DNA from: Psychroserpens luteus
Lineage (GTDB): Bacteria > Bacteroidota > Bacteroidia > Flavobacteriales > Flavobacteriaceae
Direction of reading: 5' to 3'
Length of the DNA: 64,000 bases
Assembly: GCF_015319355.1 (NCBI RefSeq)
Contig: NZ_JADILU010000003.1
Location: forward strand, 310,001 to 374,000
Numbering within the stretch: the stretch's first letter is position 1; each line of letters opens with the position of its first letter. The position numbers and the translations under genes are program-made. Below the pieces are notes generated by a model. That model was not told the origin of the DNA. It searched no databases and saw only the letters and a list, made by a program, of their open reading frames with translations. Of the stretch, positions 44,273 to 53,558 are shown piece by piece.

Positions 44273-45142
44273 TTATAAATGAAATATGCTATAATTATTT
44301 GCGTTAAAACTCATCAATGGAATTCTACCATAAGATTCCATTTTTTTAACCAAATCTCTATGGAATACTTTTGAAGACATCCCATCATTCTCTCGCTCAA
44401 GCATGGCAATTAAATTGGCATTTGTTTTTCCGAAGTATATTTTCAAATCATTAAAAACATCATCAGAGTATAAAAGATCTAATTCTATGTTAGAGTATTT
44501 TATATACTTATGGATTTTATCTTCTATATTTTTCTTTTCTTCTATTCCTATAGTTTTATTCAACGAAGACACATGAACAATCTTAATTTTTGCGTTAAGT
44601 GGCTCGGCAATCTCGGTTAATTTGTTAATTGCATCTATGTCTTCCTCTTCAAAATCTGTAGCATATACAATGGTTTTAATTTGAGTGTAACTTGTGTCTT
44701 CTGGAATAGCGAGTACTGGGCAAGGTGACTGCTCAAGGAGGTGCTTGGTCGTATTACCCATAATGATTTCTCGCAATGCACTTCCACCTTTCATTCCCGT
44801 AGTGATTAACAAAGGGGTGATTTTATTGGCTATAGAGATAATTCCGTTAACTACAGATTTATCTTCAATAGCTTCAACTGTGATATTCATTTTATCTAAA
44901 TCTGTACCTAAATGTTCTTTGCAAAAATTATTAAGTTTTAAGTTATGCTTTCTAAAAGCATCACCTTCAATATCTGGAAATGCATCTTGAGCCTTTAAAC
45001 TTAATCCATCCAACATTGTGGGATAATCAAAAATATGAATCACTTTTAAATGAGCTCCAATAGCTTTACTTAATGAATGAGCATATTTTAATGCAGCAAC
45101 TGAGTTTTCAGAATAATCGGTGACGTTTAGTATTGTTTTCAT
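44273..45142 (-). CDS. Universal stress protein, two tandem USP domains
   Basis: 289 residues. Domain 1 (about 1-145) has an N-terminal ILNVTDYSENS and the ATP-binding TGMKGGSALREIIMGNTTKH motif (GxxG-N9-GT) near 117-136. Domain 2 (about 148-289) begins IKTIVYATDFEEED; its C-terminal ATP motif is degenerate. UspA-type proteins bind nucleotides or partner proteins during starvation and hypoxia. It is divergent from the 45320 gene, and the shared promoter gap carries two FNR/CRP-like dyads. Confidence 0.9.
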   Translation of the reverse strand: MKTILNVTDYSENSVAALKYAHSLSKAIGAHLKVIHIFDYPTMLDGLSLKAQDAFPDIEGDAFRKHNLKLNNFCKEHLGTDLDKMNITVEAIEDKSVVNGIISIANKITPLLITTGMKGGSALREIIMGNTTKHLLEQSPCPVLAIPEDTSYTQIKTIVYATDFEEEDIDAINKLTEIAEPLNAKIKIVHVSSLNKTIGIEEKKNIEDKIHKYIKYSNIELDLLYSDDVFNDLKIYFGKTNANLIAMLERENDGMSSKVFHRDLVKKMESYGRIPLMSFNANNYSIFHL

Positions 45143-45201
45143 TTTATGCTGAGTTGTTTCTTATAAGCCACTAAATTATAACCTATTGAAATTTAAACAA
45201 A

Positions 45202-45245
45202 TGACTTTTATCAGTTTGTTTATTTTTTTATCATGATATAGATCA
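45202..45245. promoter_or_regulatory. Two FNR/CRP-type dyads in the divergent gap
   Basis: TGAC-TTTT-ATCA (45202-45213) and TGAT-ATAG-ATCA (45234-45245) fit TGAY-N4-RTCA, close to the FNR consensus TTGAT-N4-ATCAA. They lie between the universal stress protein gene and the divergent 45320 gene. Confidence 0.6.
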
Positions 45246-45319
45246 TTTCTTTTAAATAACTTCATGATTATCTTTATGTTCTAAATTTTCTCATTGAAAC
45301 AATTTTAAAAATCAACAGT

Positions 45320-45775
45320 ATGAACGATTTTAGAAACAGACCAAAAGACAACTACATTCACGAAGCAGATTGGGAGCAACTTTATGTGCTTACAGAACAT
45401 TGGAAGTCAGATCTTTTATTTTTTAGAGATGATTTAAGATTTTTACACCATCTTATTGATAAATATTTTTTGTGGATCTCTAAAAAAGAGAATATAGATA
45501 AGGTTCGAGACATTGAAGTTAATCTACTTGAAATAGATAAACAATGTGATTCATTATTAGAAAAAACAAGTAAACATTTGCATCATCTAGCTGAACTGAT
45601 AGATGATCCTTTTACATATGTCTCAGATAAATTTAGAGACGAACACGAAATTCTTGAAGATGAGCTTGCTCAATTTGTAAAGGATTTCAGAAAAAACAGA
45701 AAAGAAGTCTTCACCATTACAGAACATATAATAGAAGGAGAGGCATTAGTGCGTCAACTTAACCTTTCTAAATAG
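45320..45775 (+). CDS. Small coiled-coil protein, hypothetical
   Basis: 151 residues, acidic and almost wholly helical, with no signal peptide. The pattern WEQLYVLTEHWKSDLLFFRDDLRFL resembles the start of the protein at 51445-51831 (HVQWKRELAFWEDELKSF), suggesting that the two are distant paralogues of a small cytoplasmic coiled-coil family. Function unknown. It is monocistronic: FNR-like sites precede it and a terminator lies at 45797-45846. Confidence 0.65.
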   Translation: MNDFRNRPKDNYIHEADWEQLYVLTEHWKSDLLFFRDDLRFLHHLIDKYFLWISKKENIDKVRDIEVNLLEIDKQCDSLLEKTSKHLHHLAELIDDPFTYVSDKFRDEHEILEDELAQFVKDFRKNRKEVFTITEHIIEGEALVRQLNLSK

Positions 45776-45796
45776 TTTGTTTAAAATTTAGTTTTA

Positions 45797-45846
45797 CCAA
45801 TCGCAGTAATTATGACATATGGTATTTAATCACTGCGATTTTTATA
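45797..45846 (+). terminator. Terminator after the 45320 gene
   Basis: AATCGCAGT (45799-45807) is perfectly complementary to ACTGCGATT (45832-45840), which is followed by a short T-run. The loop of 24 bases is long for a terminator. Confidence 0.65.
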
Positions 45847-45864
45847 TACGTTAAACCTCCGTAC

Positions 45865-45876
45865 TGATTTATATCA
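45865..45876. promoter_or_regulatory. FNR/CRP-type dyad
   Basis: TGAT-TTAT-ATCA, 53 bp upstream of the start of the membrane-fusion protein gene at 45929. Confidence 0.6.
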
Positions 45877-45928
45877 TTAAAACTTTGAATACTTCAAAGT
45901 AATTTTACTGGCATAAAATGATTAGAAT

Positions 45929-47149
45929 ATGAAAAAATATAAATGGTTAATTATAATACTAATTATTGTAGTTGCAGTAGTAGGCTATTTTTATTTAAAA
46001 CCAAAATTGGAGTCTAAAAAAATAGATTATACTTATACGTCCATACAAAAAGGAGATGTGGAATCAGATGTTTCCAGCACAGGCACATTAGAAGCTATTA
46101 ATACTGTAGATGTTGGTACTCAAATCTCTGGTACGATTGCAAAAATCTATGTTGACTATAATGATAGGGTAACAGCAGGGCAATTGCTTGCCGAAATGGA
46201 TATGAAAATGTTAAATACGTCTTTAGAATCTGCCAGAGCTAATTTAGCTGTAAGCCAAGCGCAATTAAACGAAGCAGAAGATAAATATAAAAGAAATAAA
46301 GTACTGTTTGAAAAAGGGGTTATCGCTCAGCAAGAATATAACACTTCAAGATTTAGTTATGAGCAAGCCGAAAGCTCCAAAAAAGCTGCACAAGCTGCTC
46401 TAACGAATGCTCGGGTTAATATTAGTTATGCAAAAATTTCTTCACCTATTAATGGAATCATTATAGAAAAGACTGTTGATGAAGGACAAACTGTTGCTGC
46501 AAGTTTTTCTACACCAACAATGTTTATCATTGCCGAAGATTTATCTAAAATGCAAATTTTAGCAGATGTTGATGAAAGTGATATTGGTTATATAAAAGAT
46601 AGCATGCAGGTTCGTTTTACTATACAAACTTATCCTGAAAAAGAATTTTTTGGTAAAGTGAGCCAGATTAGATTACAGCCTATAGAAATAAATAATGTAG
46701 TCAATTACCAAGTTGTTATTGATATTAATAATGAAGGAGGCTTATTAATACCTGGTATGACAGCAAATATTGAGTTTATTACTGCTAAGGCAAAAAATGT
46801 ATGGCTCATTAATAATTCTGCTCTACGTTTTAGACCAACTGAAGCTATGCTACAAGACATTAAACCCATATTAATAGAGCGAGCAAAAACAATGCTGCCA
46901 GATTCACTTCAAGTCAAATTTAATAATGATATAAACAATGAAGAGTTGTTTACACCTACTAATTTTAAGAAAAATTTGCCTACAAATATTAGTGGCTTCT
47001 TTTTTAAAAATGAAAATGAAAAATTAGATTTCAAGTTTATAGAAACAGGTATTAAAACTGGTTTGCAGTCTGAAATTAAACGGTTTTTAGATGGTTCTGA
47101 AATATCAGAAAGCATTAAAGCAATCAACGGAATTAAAGCAAAAAAATAA
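45929..47149 (+). CDS. HlyD/MacA-family periplasmic adaptor (membrane fusion protein)
   Basis: 406 residues. A signal-anchor helix (about 6-22) is followed by a lipoyl-like half (VGTQISGTIAKIYVDYNDRV), an alpha-helical hairpin (about 90-165), a second half (KISSPINGIIIEKTVDEGQTV) and a beta-barrel domain. This is the layout of MacA-type adaptors. It links an inner-membrane ABC exporter to an outer-membrane channel, probably an unlinked TolC-like protein. It is followed by the ATPase 5 bp away and then the permease, forming a macAB-like operon behind an FNR-like site. Confidence 0.9.
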   Translation: MKKYKWLIIILIIVVAVVGYFYLKPKLESKKIDYTYTSIQKGDVESDVSSTGTLEAINTVDVGTQISGTIAKIYVDYNDRVTAGQLLAEMDMKMLNTSLESARANLAVSQAQLNEAEDKYKRNKVLFEKGVIAQQEYNTSRFSYEQAESSKKAAQAALTNARVNISYAKISSPINGIIIEKTVDEGQTVAASFSTPTMFIIAEDLSKMQILADVDESDIGYIKDSMQVRFTIQTYPEKEFFGKVSQIRLQPIEINNVVNYQVVIDINNEGGLLIPGMTANIEFITAKAKNVWLINNSALRFRPTEAMLQDIKPILIERAKTMLPDSLQVKFNNDINNEELFTPTNFKKNLPTNISGFFFKNENEKLDFKFIETGIKTGLQSEIKRFLDGSEISESIKAINGIKAKK

Positions 47150-47154
47150 ACTAT

Positions 47155-47904
47155 ATGCCCTTAAAAAAAGTCATAGAAACCAAAAAGCTAAGTCGCGTAT
47201 TCAAAAACGGTGAGATTGAAGTGCATGCACTTACAGATGTAGATATGGTTATTGAAGAAGGAGAATTTGTTGCTATTATGGGAGCATCGGGTTCTGGTAA
47301 GTCCACGTTATTACACATTATTGGTTGTTTAGATAGAGCAACTTCTGGTGAATATGATTTAGATGGTGTACGTGTAAATACATTAAACAAAAATCAATTG
47401 GCAGATGTTAGAAATCAAAAAATAGGTTTCATTTTTCAAAGTTATAATCTATTGTCTAGAACCACTGCCTTAGAAAATGTAGAATTACCACTTATCTATG
47501 ATAGAACAGGGCGGTTTTCTAACTCAAAAGAACTTGCGAAAAAAGCATTAGAACAGGTTGATTTGGCAGATCGTATTTATCATAAAACTAATGAGCTTTC
47601 TGGTGGACAACAACAGCGTGTTGCTATTGCTAGAGCTTTGGTTAATAATCCAGCGCTTATTTTGGCAGATGAACCTACAGGGAATTTAGATAGTAAAGCG
47701 AGTATAGATATTGCAGATCTTTTTGTTCAATTGAATAATAAAGGAAAAACTATTGTAATGATTACACACGAACCAGAAATTGCTCAATTTGCAAAACGAA
47801 TGCTTTATTTAAGAGATGGACGAATTATATCTGATAAAATCATTGAAAACAGAAGTACTAAAGCATTTGCAATGAAAGAATTAGAAAAACCTATAACCCC
47901 TTAA
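47155..47904 (+). CDS. ABC transporter ATP-binding protein (MacB/LolD-like)
   Basis: 249 residues. Walker [10 protein letters not shown] (about 42-50), Q-loop [10 protein letters not shown], signature [15 protein letters not shown] (about 142-156), Walker [13 protein letters not shown] and H-loop ITHE. It powers the permease at 47915. MacB is fused in proteobacteria; a separate ATPase and permease is common in Bacteroidetes. It lies between the adaptor and permease genes. Confidence 0.94.
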   Translation: MPLKKVIETKKLSRVFKNGEIEVHALTDVDMVIEEGEFVAIMGASGSGKSTLLHIIGCLDRATSGEYDLDGVRVNTLNKNQLADVRNQKIGFIFQSYNLLSRTTALENVELPLIYDRTGRFSNSKELAKKALEQVDLADRIYHKTNELSGGQQQRVAIARALVNNPALILADEPTGNLDSKASIDIADLFVQLNNKGKTIVMITHEPEIAQFAKRMLYLRDGRIISDKIIENRSTKAFAMKELEKPITP

Positions 47905-47914
47905 AAGCATAACT

Positions 47915-49129
47915 ATGAGAAGGTTTTTGAAAATATTCAAAGTAGCTTTTAAATCCATAAATAAGAACCGAACGCGGAGCTTGTTAACCATGCTTGGAAT
48001 TATAATAGGAGTTGCTGCGGTTATTATGACTATTTCTGCTGGAGAAGGAGCCACGTTACAGGTTGAAAATCAGATTTCAGGTTTAGGTACTAATCTATTA
48101 ATGATCCAGACCAAGTCTGAACATAAAGCTGGAATAAATGTGAGAATGGGACGCCCTATAGATGAGAAGGATTTTGATATGCTTCAAAAAAATTCTGTTT
48201 GGATGCCTCAATTATCGCCTTTAGTGGCTATTGGAGCACAAGCTATTGGGCCAAGTGGCTATAAATCTACGATGGTTTATGGTGTGTCCTACGACTATTT
48301 TTATATTACCAGTAGAGCAATAGAGTCAGGAAGTTTTTTTACTGAAGACGATGTAAGAACTGCAAAAAAGTATTGTGTTATAGGAGAAACCATACGAGAA
48401 GAACTTTTTCCTGGTGAAGACCCTATAGGTCAGCAAATAAGAATTGATAAAGTTCCTTTTACCGTCATAGGTTTGTTAACAGAAGAAGGCTCAGGTGGTA
48501 TGCAAGATATGGATGATATTATAATAGCGCCTTATACAACGGTACAAAATAGATTGTATGGTCACCAAAGAGGCTATACCATGATTATGGCAAGTGCGTT
48601 AAGTGAAGACCATATAGCTGATGCCGAAATGGAGGCTACTGAATTGTTACGAGAGTCTCATAAAATAAAAGATGAAGATGAGGACGATTTTGAGATTATG
48701 ACGCAAATCGAGCTTCAGGAAATTACAGGAAATATTACGGGAATTTTAACCATATTATTGGGAGCTGTTGCTAGTATTTCATTACTTGTTGGTGGTATTG
48801 GTATTATGAATATTATGTTGGTTTCTGTTACCGAACGAACTCGTGAAATAGGGACAAGGCTTGCTATTGGTGCAAGGGAAAGTGATATCCTTACTCAGTT
48901 TTTAATAGAAGCTGTTGTATTAAGTTTGGTTGGTGGTCTTTTAGGTGTTTTATTTGGCATTATTGGAAATCAAATTATTTACAAAGCAACCAGTTTTTAT
49001 ATTCCAACAGCAATATATTCTATATTGATAGGTTTTGGATTTGCAGCGTTTGTTGGTGTCACTTTTGGATACTTTCCTGCGCGAAAAGCAGCAAAATTGA
49101 ACCCTATTGACGCCTTGCGTTATGAGTAA
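47915..49129 (+). CDS. ABC transporter permease (MacB/FtsX-like)
   Basis: 404 residues. N-terminal TM helix (TRSLLTMLGIIIGVAAVIM), a large periplasmic MacB_PCD domain (about 45-270) and a C-terminal FtsX region with three TM helices and the LVSVTERTREIGTRLAIGA coupling helix. It forms the mechanotransmission permease with the ATPase and adaptor upstream. Export substrate unknown; macrolides, toxins or lipopeptides are family examples. Confidence 0.93.
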   Translation: MRRFLKIFKVAFKSINKNRTRSLLTMLGIIIGVAAVIMTISAGEGATLQVENQISGLGTNLLMIQTKSEHKAGINVRMGRPIDEKDFDMLQKNSVWMPQLSPLVAIGAQAIGPSGYKSTMVYGVSYDYFYITSRAIESGSFFTEDDVRTAKKYCVIGETIREELFPGEDPIGQQIRIDKVPFTVIGLLTEEGSGGMQDMDDIIIAPYTTVQNRLYGHQRGYTMIMASALSEDHIADAEMEATELLRESHKIKDEDEDDFEIMTQIELQEITGNITGILTILLGAVASISLLVGGIGIMNIMLVSVTERTREIGTRLAIGARESDILTQFLIEAVVLSLVGGLLGVLFGIIGNQIIYKATSFYIPTAIYSILIGFGFAAFVGVTFGYFPARKAAKLNPIDALRYE

Positions 49130-49160
49130 AAAAAATATGTTATAATTAAAACTATAAATA

Positions 49161-49385
49161 ATGAAAGATTTACACAATATTCTTACAGAAATTTCACAGC
49201 TTACTACAACTATTGAAACCGATTATCCAGAGCTTTATCGTTCTTTAGATGAAAATCCATTGACATTACCTGTGAGTAAACATCCTCATATGGATAAAAA
49301 GGTAATGACGGAATATCTAGAAAGTTTAAAGCAAATATTAGATCATTATGTAGTGGAAGAAAAAATAAAAAACAATAGACTTTAA
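49161..49385 (+). CDS. Small hypothetical cytoplasmic protein
   Basis: 74 residues, highly charged and helical, no signal. It reads MKDLHNILTEISQL at the start and has a Pro-rich centre (DENPLTLPVSKHPHMD) before a helical C-terminus. Not recognised. It is 31 bp after the permease gene and 10 bp before the thioredoxin-like gene, probably the tail of the exporter operon. Small proteins of this kind often act as accessory regulators, but that is only inference. Confidence 0.6.
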   Translation: MKDLHNILTEISQLTTTIETDYPELYRSLDENPLTLPVSKHPHMDKKVMTEYLESLKQILDHYVVEEKIKNNRL

Positions 49386-49395
49386 AATTAAAATT

Positions 49396-49761
49396 ATGGG
49401 AGAGATTGCGACATCTAATAGACAAATAACATTATTTTACAGTTCTAAATCTGAAAGAGCAAAACAGACCTTGGTTTATGCAAAAGCCGAAGGATTAGCC
49501 ATTCAAGAAATAGATATAATAATAACCAAACTTACAGGAACACAAATAGTAGAACTTGCAGATAGATTAAATATGGTAGTTGCTGATCTTGTTAACCAAG
49601 ATCATCCAGCTTATGAAACTAAATTTGAGCACCACAATTTTTCCACAGATGATTGGATAAAAATGATACAACACAACCCGGAAATAATGAAACAGCCCAT
49701 TGCATTACGAGGCGAAAAAACTATTTTGGTTGAAACTCCTACAGATATTATTAAGATTTAA
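49396..49761 (+). CDS. ArsC/Spx-like protein without cysteine
   Basis: 121 residues. The overall pattern fits the ArsC/Spx thioredoxin-like fold: an ITLFYSSKS beta-loop, a helix (ERAKQTLVYAKA), EIDI, then STDDWIKMIQHNPEIMKQPIA, the counterpart of the HPxLLxRPI motif, and EKTILVETP at the end. However, it contains no cysteine anywhere, so the active-site Cys of arsenate reductases is missing. It should be a non-catalytic or regulatory member. It is the last gene of the exporter operon. Confidence 0.65.
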   Translation: MGEIATSNRQITLFYSSKSERAKQTLVYAKAEGLAIQEIDIIITKLTGTQIVELADRLNMVVADLVNQDHPAYETKFEHHNFSTDDWIKMIQHNPEIMKQPIALRGEKTILVETPTDIIKI

Positions 49762-49829
49762 TAAGACTGTCGTCAGTTCTCAAAAGATAGCGTTTTGATA
49801 GCTTTTCCGAAAGAAAATAGTCGAATTAA

Positions 49830-50312
49830 TTAAAATTCTAGATGCTCTCCTTTGAGTACTTTTAGATAAGCAGAAATTTGTCCTCTATGATAAATTTCGT
49901 GTTCTAAAACCTTTCGCATTAAAAACCACCATAAAGTTGTTTTTTCATCATTATCTCCAGTTATTTCAGCGTTTATTTTTAAGGTATCAAGCGAGGAAAT
50001 GATGGTGTAACGTTTTTGTTGTAAATTTTTTAATTTTTCAAGCATGGCTTCATAAGTCAATTTTTCAATAGCGACATGTGGTTCTTCAGATCCTAAAGTC
50101 CATTGAAACTCGTTTTCTTTAGATTCTGCTAAACTAAAAAACAATTCATCTACATGAATAAGATGTTGTACAATATGCGCAAAACTCATAGCTGTATTGT
50201 TTAAACGCCAATTGATAAAACCTTCGGGAATTTCTTGGAGTCTTTTAAGTGTGACTTCACGTATTTCCGAAGAAAACTCAGCTAAACGTTGTATGTTTTC
50301 CTTAGTGTCCAT
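49830..50312 (-). CDS. DinB family protein
   Basis: 160 residues from ATG 50312. Four-helix DinB/YfiT-like bundle with the three metal-coordinating His candidates in QHLIHVDE (about 43-46) and HEIYHRGQ (about 135-140). Members are damage-inducible or thiol-dependent enzymes of mixed function. The frame extends to 50393, but the extra 27 residues are basic and unlike the family; ATG 50312 gives the usual length. It is divergent from the phosphatase gene. Confidence 0.8.
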   Translation of the reverse strand: MDTKENIQRLAEFSSEIREVTLKRLQEIPEGFINWRLNNTAMSFAHIVQHLIHVDELFFSLAESKENEFQWTLGSEEPHVAIEKLTYEAMLEKLKNLQQKRYTIISSLDTLKINAEITGDNDEKTTLWWFLMRKVLEHEIYHRGQISAYLKVLKGEHLEF

Positions 50313-50504
50313 AATCGTTATTTTTTTTAAAAAAGCATTATCTGAATTTAGAATATTAAATCTCATTTCACAATGATTTTTCTCATATAACACTGATAAT
50401 AATCATAGTAAATAGAATTGGCTTTTATTAATTTGATAAAATTATCAATTTGATAAACAGTCTAACTTTTAGATTATTAAAAACCTATCATTCAATTTTT
50501 TATT

Positions 50505-51335
50505 ATGAAGAAAAGTATCTTAATTCCTTTTGTTACCTTTTTAATGCTTATTGGATGTAAATCACAAATAGCTCAAACAGAACATCAATCTCTAAGAATA
50601 GAAAAGGCAGATATTCCTATTCGTGAATATACAATACAAGCAGTGTTGTGGCAGCAACAGGCAGCAGAATATCGTGCCTTATCGTATCAAGCATTCAATC
50701 TTGCTCAAATGCAGTTGAATACTATTCTAGATAGAAAAACGGACTATAAAAAGCCTATTGCTATTGTAACAGATATTGATGAAACAGTATTGGATAATAG
50801 TCCTTATAGTGGCAAACAGATTGAATTAGATGAAGCGTATTCTACATTAAGATGGACAGAATGGGTAGAGGAGAAAAAGGCAAACGCAATTCCAGGAGCT
50901 CTTGATTTTTTCAATTATGCAAAAAGTAAAGGTGTAGATGTTTTTTATATTTCTAATCGATCTACAAATCAGAAAAAAGAGACTATTGAAAACTTACAAA
51001 GTATTGGTTTTCCTTTTGCTGATCAAACTCATGTCTTATTAAAAGACACGACTAGCGAAAAGAATCTAAGAAGGCTTCGTGTTCAAAAAGACTATGATAT
51101 TGTATTACTCATTGGTGATAACTTATCTGATTTTTCTGAAATATTTGAGAATAGATCTTCCATCCAAAGAAATAGGAGTGTAGACAGTTTGAAAGCTTTT
51201 TTTGGAAAAAAATTCATTGTATTACCTAATCCAATCTATGGTGATTGGGAAACCAAGGGGGTTTTAGAAGGAGAGTATAATTGGACCAATTTTCAAAAAG
51301 ATTCTATTCGTCATCAAAAAATAAAAAGCTACTAA
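50505..51335 (+). CDS. Class B/P4-type acid phosphatase lipoprotein (HAD superfamily, 5'-nucleotidase e(P4))
   Basis: 276 residues. Lipobox MLIGC gives Cys18. The catalytic HAD motif I is VTDIDETVLDNS with nucleophile Asp90 and Asp92. Motif II lies in FYISNRS, and the late GDNLSDFSE is motif IV. The e(P4) family lipoproteins dephosphorylate nucleoside monophosphates such as NMN outside the inner membrane. Monocistronic, followed by the FNR-like site at 51352. Confidence 0.87.
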   Translation: MKKSILIPFVTFLMLIGCKSQIAQTEHQSLRIEKADIPIREYTIQAVLWQQQAAEYRALSYQAFNLAQMQLNTILDRKTDYKKPIAIVTDIDETVLDNSPYSGKQIELDEAYSTLRWTEWVEEKKANAIPGALDFFNYAKSKGVDVFYISNRSTNQKKETIENLQSIGFPFADQTHVLLKDTTSEKNLRRLRVQKDYDIVLLIGDNLSDFSEIFENRSSIQRNRSVDSLKAFFGKKFIVLPNPIYGDWETKGVLEGEYNWTNFQKDSIRHQKIKSY

Positions 51336-51351
51336 TAAATTATTTAAAGAC

Positions 51352-51363
51352 TGACCAAAGTCA
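51352..51363. promoter_or_regulatory. FNR/CRP-type dyad
   Basis: TGAC-CAAA-GTCA, a perfect half-site pair, 82 bp upstream of the coiled-coil gene at 51445. Confidence 0.65.
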
Positions 51364-51444
51364 TTTTATATCTATTGATAATTGATAATCTTTGATAAAT
51401 ATTACGAAACTAAATTTTTTAAATAATAATCTAAAAATAATACC

Positions 51445-51831
51445 ATGGAAAAAGAAGTCTTATACAATTCTAATATGCATTTTGAACATGTACAATGGAA
51501 ACGAGAATTAGCCTTTTGGGAAGACGAACTAAAGTCTTTTAATAATAGATTGAGTGAACTTGTAACACGATGGACAGATAAAGATGTGCTGGCACAATTA
51601 GAACATTATCAAAATGAATTTATTCTTCATGGAGGTGTCATTGAAGATTTACAAGAATCTATTGAAGAACACGAGGAACGTATTGCTGGTCAAAGTATAA
51701 CAGGTGAAGACGCAATTGATGTACAATTAGCTAAACAACATGTAGAGTTTAGAAATAAAATAGAGACGCAAAGAGAGATCTACGCAGAACTTAAAAAACA
51801 GTTTTTCAGGTTTCTTGAAAAGTATATGTAA
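51445..51831 (+). CDS. Small coiled-coil protein, hypothetical
   Basis: 128 residues, acidic and helical, no signal. The opening HVQWKRELAFWEDELKSF resembles the 45320 protein. A long charged coiled coil follows (EDLQESIEEHEERIAG). Unknown function. It is 14 bp upstream of the ABC1 kinase gene and lies behind an FNR-like dyad, so it is probably the first gene of that operon. Confidence 0.65.
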   Translation: MEKEVLYNSNMHFEHVQWKRELAFWEDELKSFNNRLSELVTRWTDKDVLAQLEHYQNEFILHGGVIEDLQESIEEHEERIAGQSITGEDAIDVQLAKQHVEFRNKIETQREIYAELKKQFFRFLEKYM

Positions 51832-51845
51832 ATCCAATAGTATTT

Positions 51846-53527
51846 ATGGCAAGCCTAAAACTTCCAAAAAAAAGAGAAATTATTAGATATAACACCCTTT
51901 TTAGTGTACTCACAAAGTACGGTTTTGAAGATGTTATGGCTAGTGGTAAACTTAAGATATTAGTTCCAAATAGTTATCTCAAAAGTCATCCAGATACTCA
52001 AAAGTTACTCGCATTCACAAAGTATGAGCGTATAAGAATGGTTTTGGAAGAATTAGGCCCAACCTACGTTAAACTTGGACAAATATTTAGCAATAGGGAT
52101 GATATGCTACCTCCAGACTTAATTAAAGAACTGGAAAAATTGCAAGATCATGTTCCTGTTTTAAAACACTTTAACGTGAATGAAGTTGTTGAAAAAGAGC
52201 TTGGAATTACTATTTTAGAGCATTTTCAATCTATAAATACTGAGCCTCTTGCTGCTGCTTCATTAGCACAAGTACATAAAGCACAATTACTAACTGGTAA
52301 ACAAGTAGTTCTTAAAATACAGCGACCAGATATTAAAGACATTATTGAAGCAGATATTTTGGTAATGAAGCAAGTTGCCAGGAGCCTACAAAAGTATAGT
52401 AAGAAAGCTAAAGCTTTTCAGCCTATGCGAATTGTTGATGCGTTTGAAAAAAGCATCAAAGAAGAACTTCAGTTTTTAAAAGAGGTTGGCAATATGGAAA
52501 GGTTTGCTAAAGATTTTGAAGGCAATGAATCTATTTATGTCCCAAAAGCGTATCGAGAGTTATGTACAGATCAACTTATTTGTATGGAGTTTATTGATGG
52601 TGTTAAAGTATCAGAAATAAAGACGCTTAATTCCCTAAATATAGATACAACTAAAGTAGCAAAAGTAGGTGTAGACTTATATTTAAAGCAAGTATTAGAT
52701 CACGGTTTTTTTCATGCAGATCCTCATCCAGGAAATATTTTTGTGTTACCAGAAACTGAGAAAATCTGTTTTATAGATTTCGGAATGATGGGAATCATTA
52801 TGCCAAATGATAAAGACGCATTGAGTGATCTTTTGTTGTACTTTTTACAAAAGAATGTCAAGAAAATTATACCTTACTGGAGAAGGTTGCAGTAAAAGTT
52901 CAAATTCCAGATTATAAAAAATTAGAGTACGATTTATATGAATTAATAGAAAATGTTAGTAATACAAGTCTTGAGAATATCAAATTAAGCAATATTCTCA
53001 ATCAGTTTAAAGCTGTTTTATACGAGAATAAAATAACCTTACCTCATTATTTGTATATGCTCATAAGAGCTTTAGTTATTATTGAAGGTGTGGGTCTTAA
53101 ACTAGATCCTGCATTTAATATGACAGATAATTTACAACCGTATACGTCTAAAATTACACGAAAACGTTTCAATATTAAAAGATTATTTAAAAAGAACCTA
53201 AATCGTTTTCAAGATATTAATGAACTTGCAGATTCACTACCTGATGACATTAATACCATCTTAAAAAAAATAAAAGAAGGTAAATTAGTAATTGTTCATG
53301 AGCATAAAGGGCTTAAAAAATTACAAGAGGCATCAAGCAAAGCTATTAATCGTTTGGTATTTGCTATTATTATTGCAGCCTTGTCTATTGGGTCTTCAAT
53401 TTTAGTAATTGCAAAAATGCCACCTTTGGTAAATGGTATTCCATTATTGGGAGCTATTGGGTTTTTATTGTCCGCAATATTGGGTTTTTATATTCTCATC
53501 TCTATTTTTAGAAACAATCAATTTTAG
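51846..53527 (+). pseudogene. ABC1/AarF/UbiB-family kinase gene with a frameshift
   Basis: The first frame (51846-52895) encodes the atypical kinase domain: KLGQIFSNR (KxGQ motif), AAASLAQVHKA, LKIQRP, HADPHPGNIF and IDFGMMG. It stops early after LQKNVKKII. The continuation (LEKVAVKVQIPDY onward) is in another frame and runs without a stop into the fragment 53051-53527, which holds the HYLYMLIRALVIIEG region and two C-terminal TM helices. One base is missing near 52863-52876, next to an AAAA run. Adding one A restores a single gene of about 560 residues. It may be a sequencing error or a real mutation. UbiB-type proteins assist quinone metabolism. Confidence 0.82.
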
Positions 53528-53558
53528 TAATTGATTTATAGTAAGTTGAAATACATTT

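Noticed and set aside
50433-50448. TTGAT-N6-ATCAA palindrome upstream of the acid phosphatase gene
   Set aside because: The spacer is 6 rather than 4 bp, so it does not fit the FNR-type pattern of the other seven sites; it may be chance in AT-rich DNA.
52860-52890. Programmed ribosomal frameshift in the ABC1 kinase gene
   Set aside because: There is no strong slippery heptamer or downstream stem; a single-base deletion next to an A-run is simpler.
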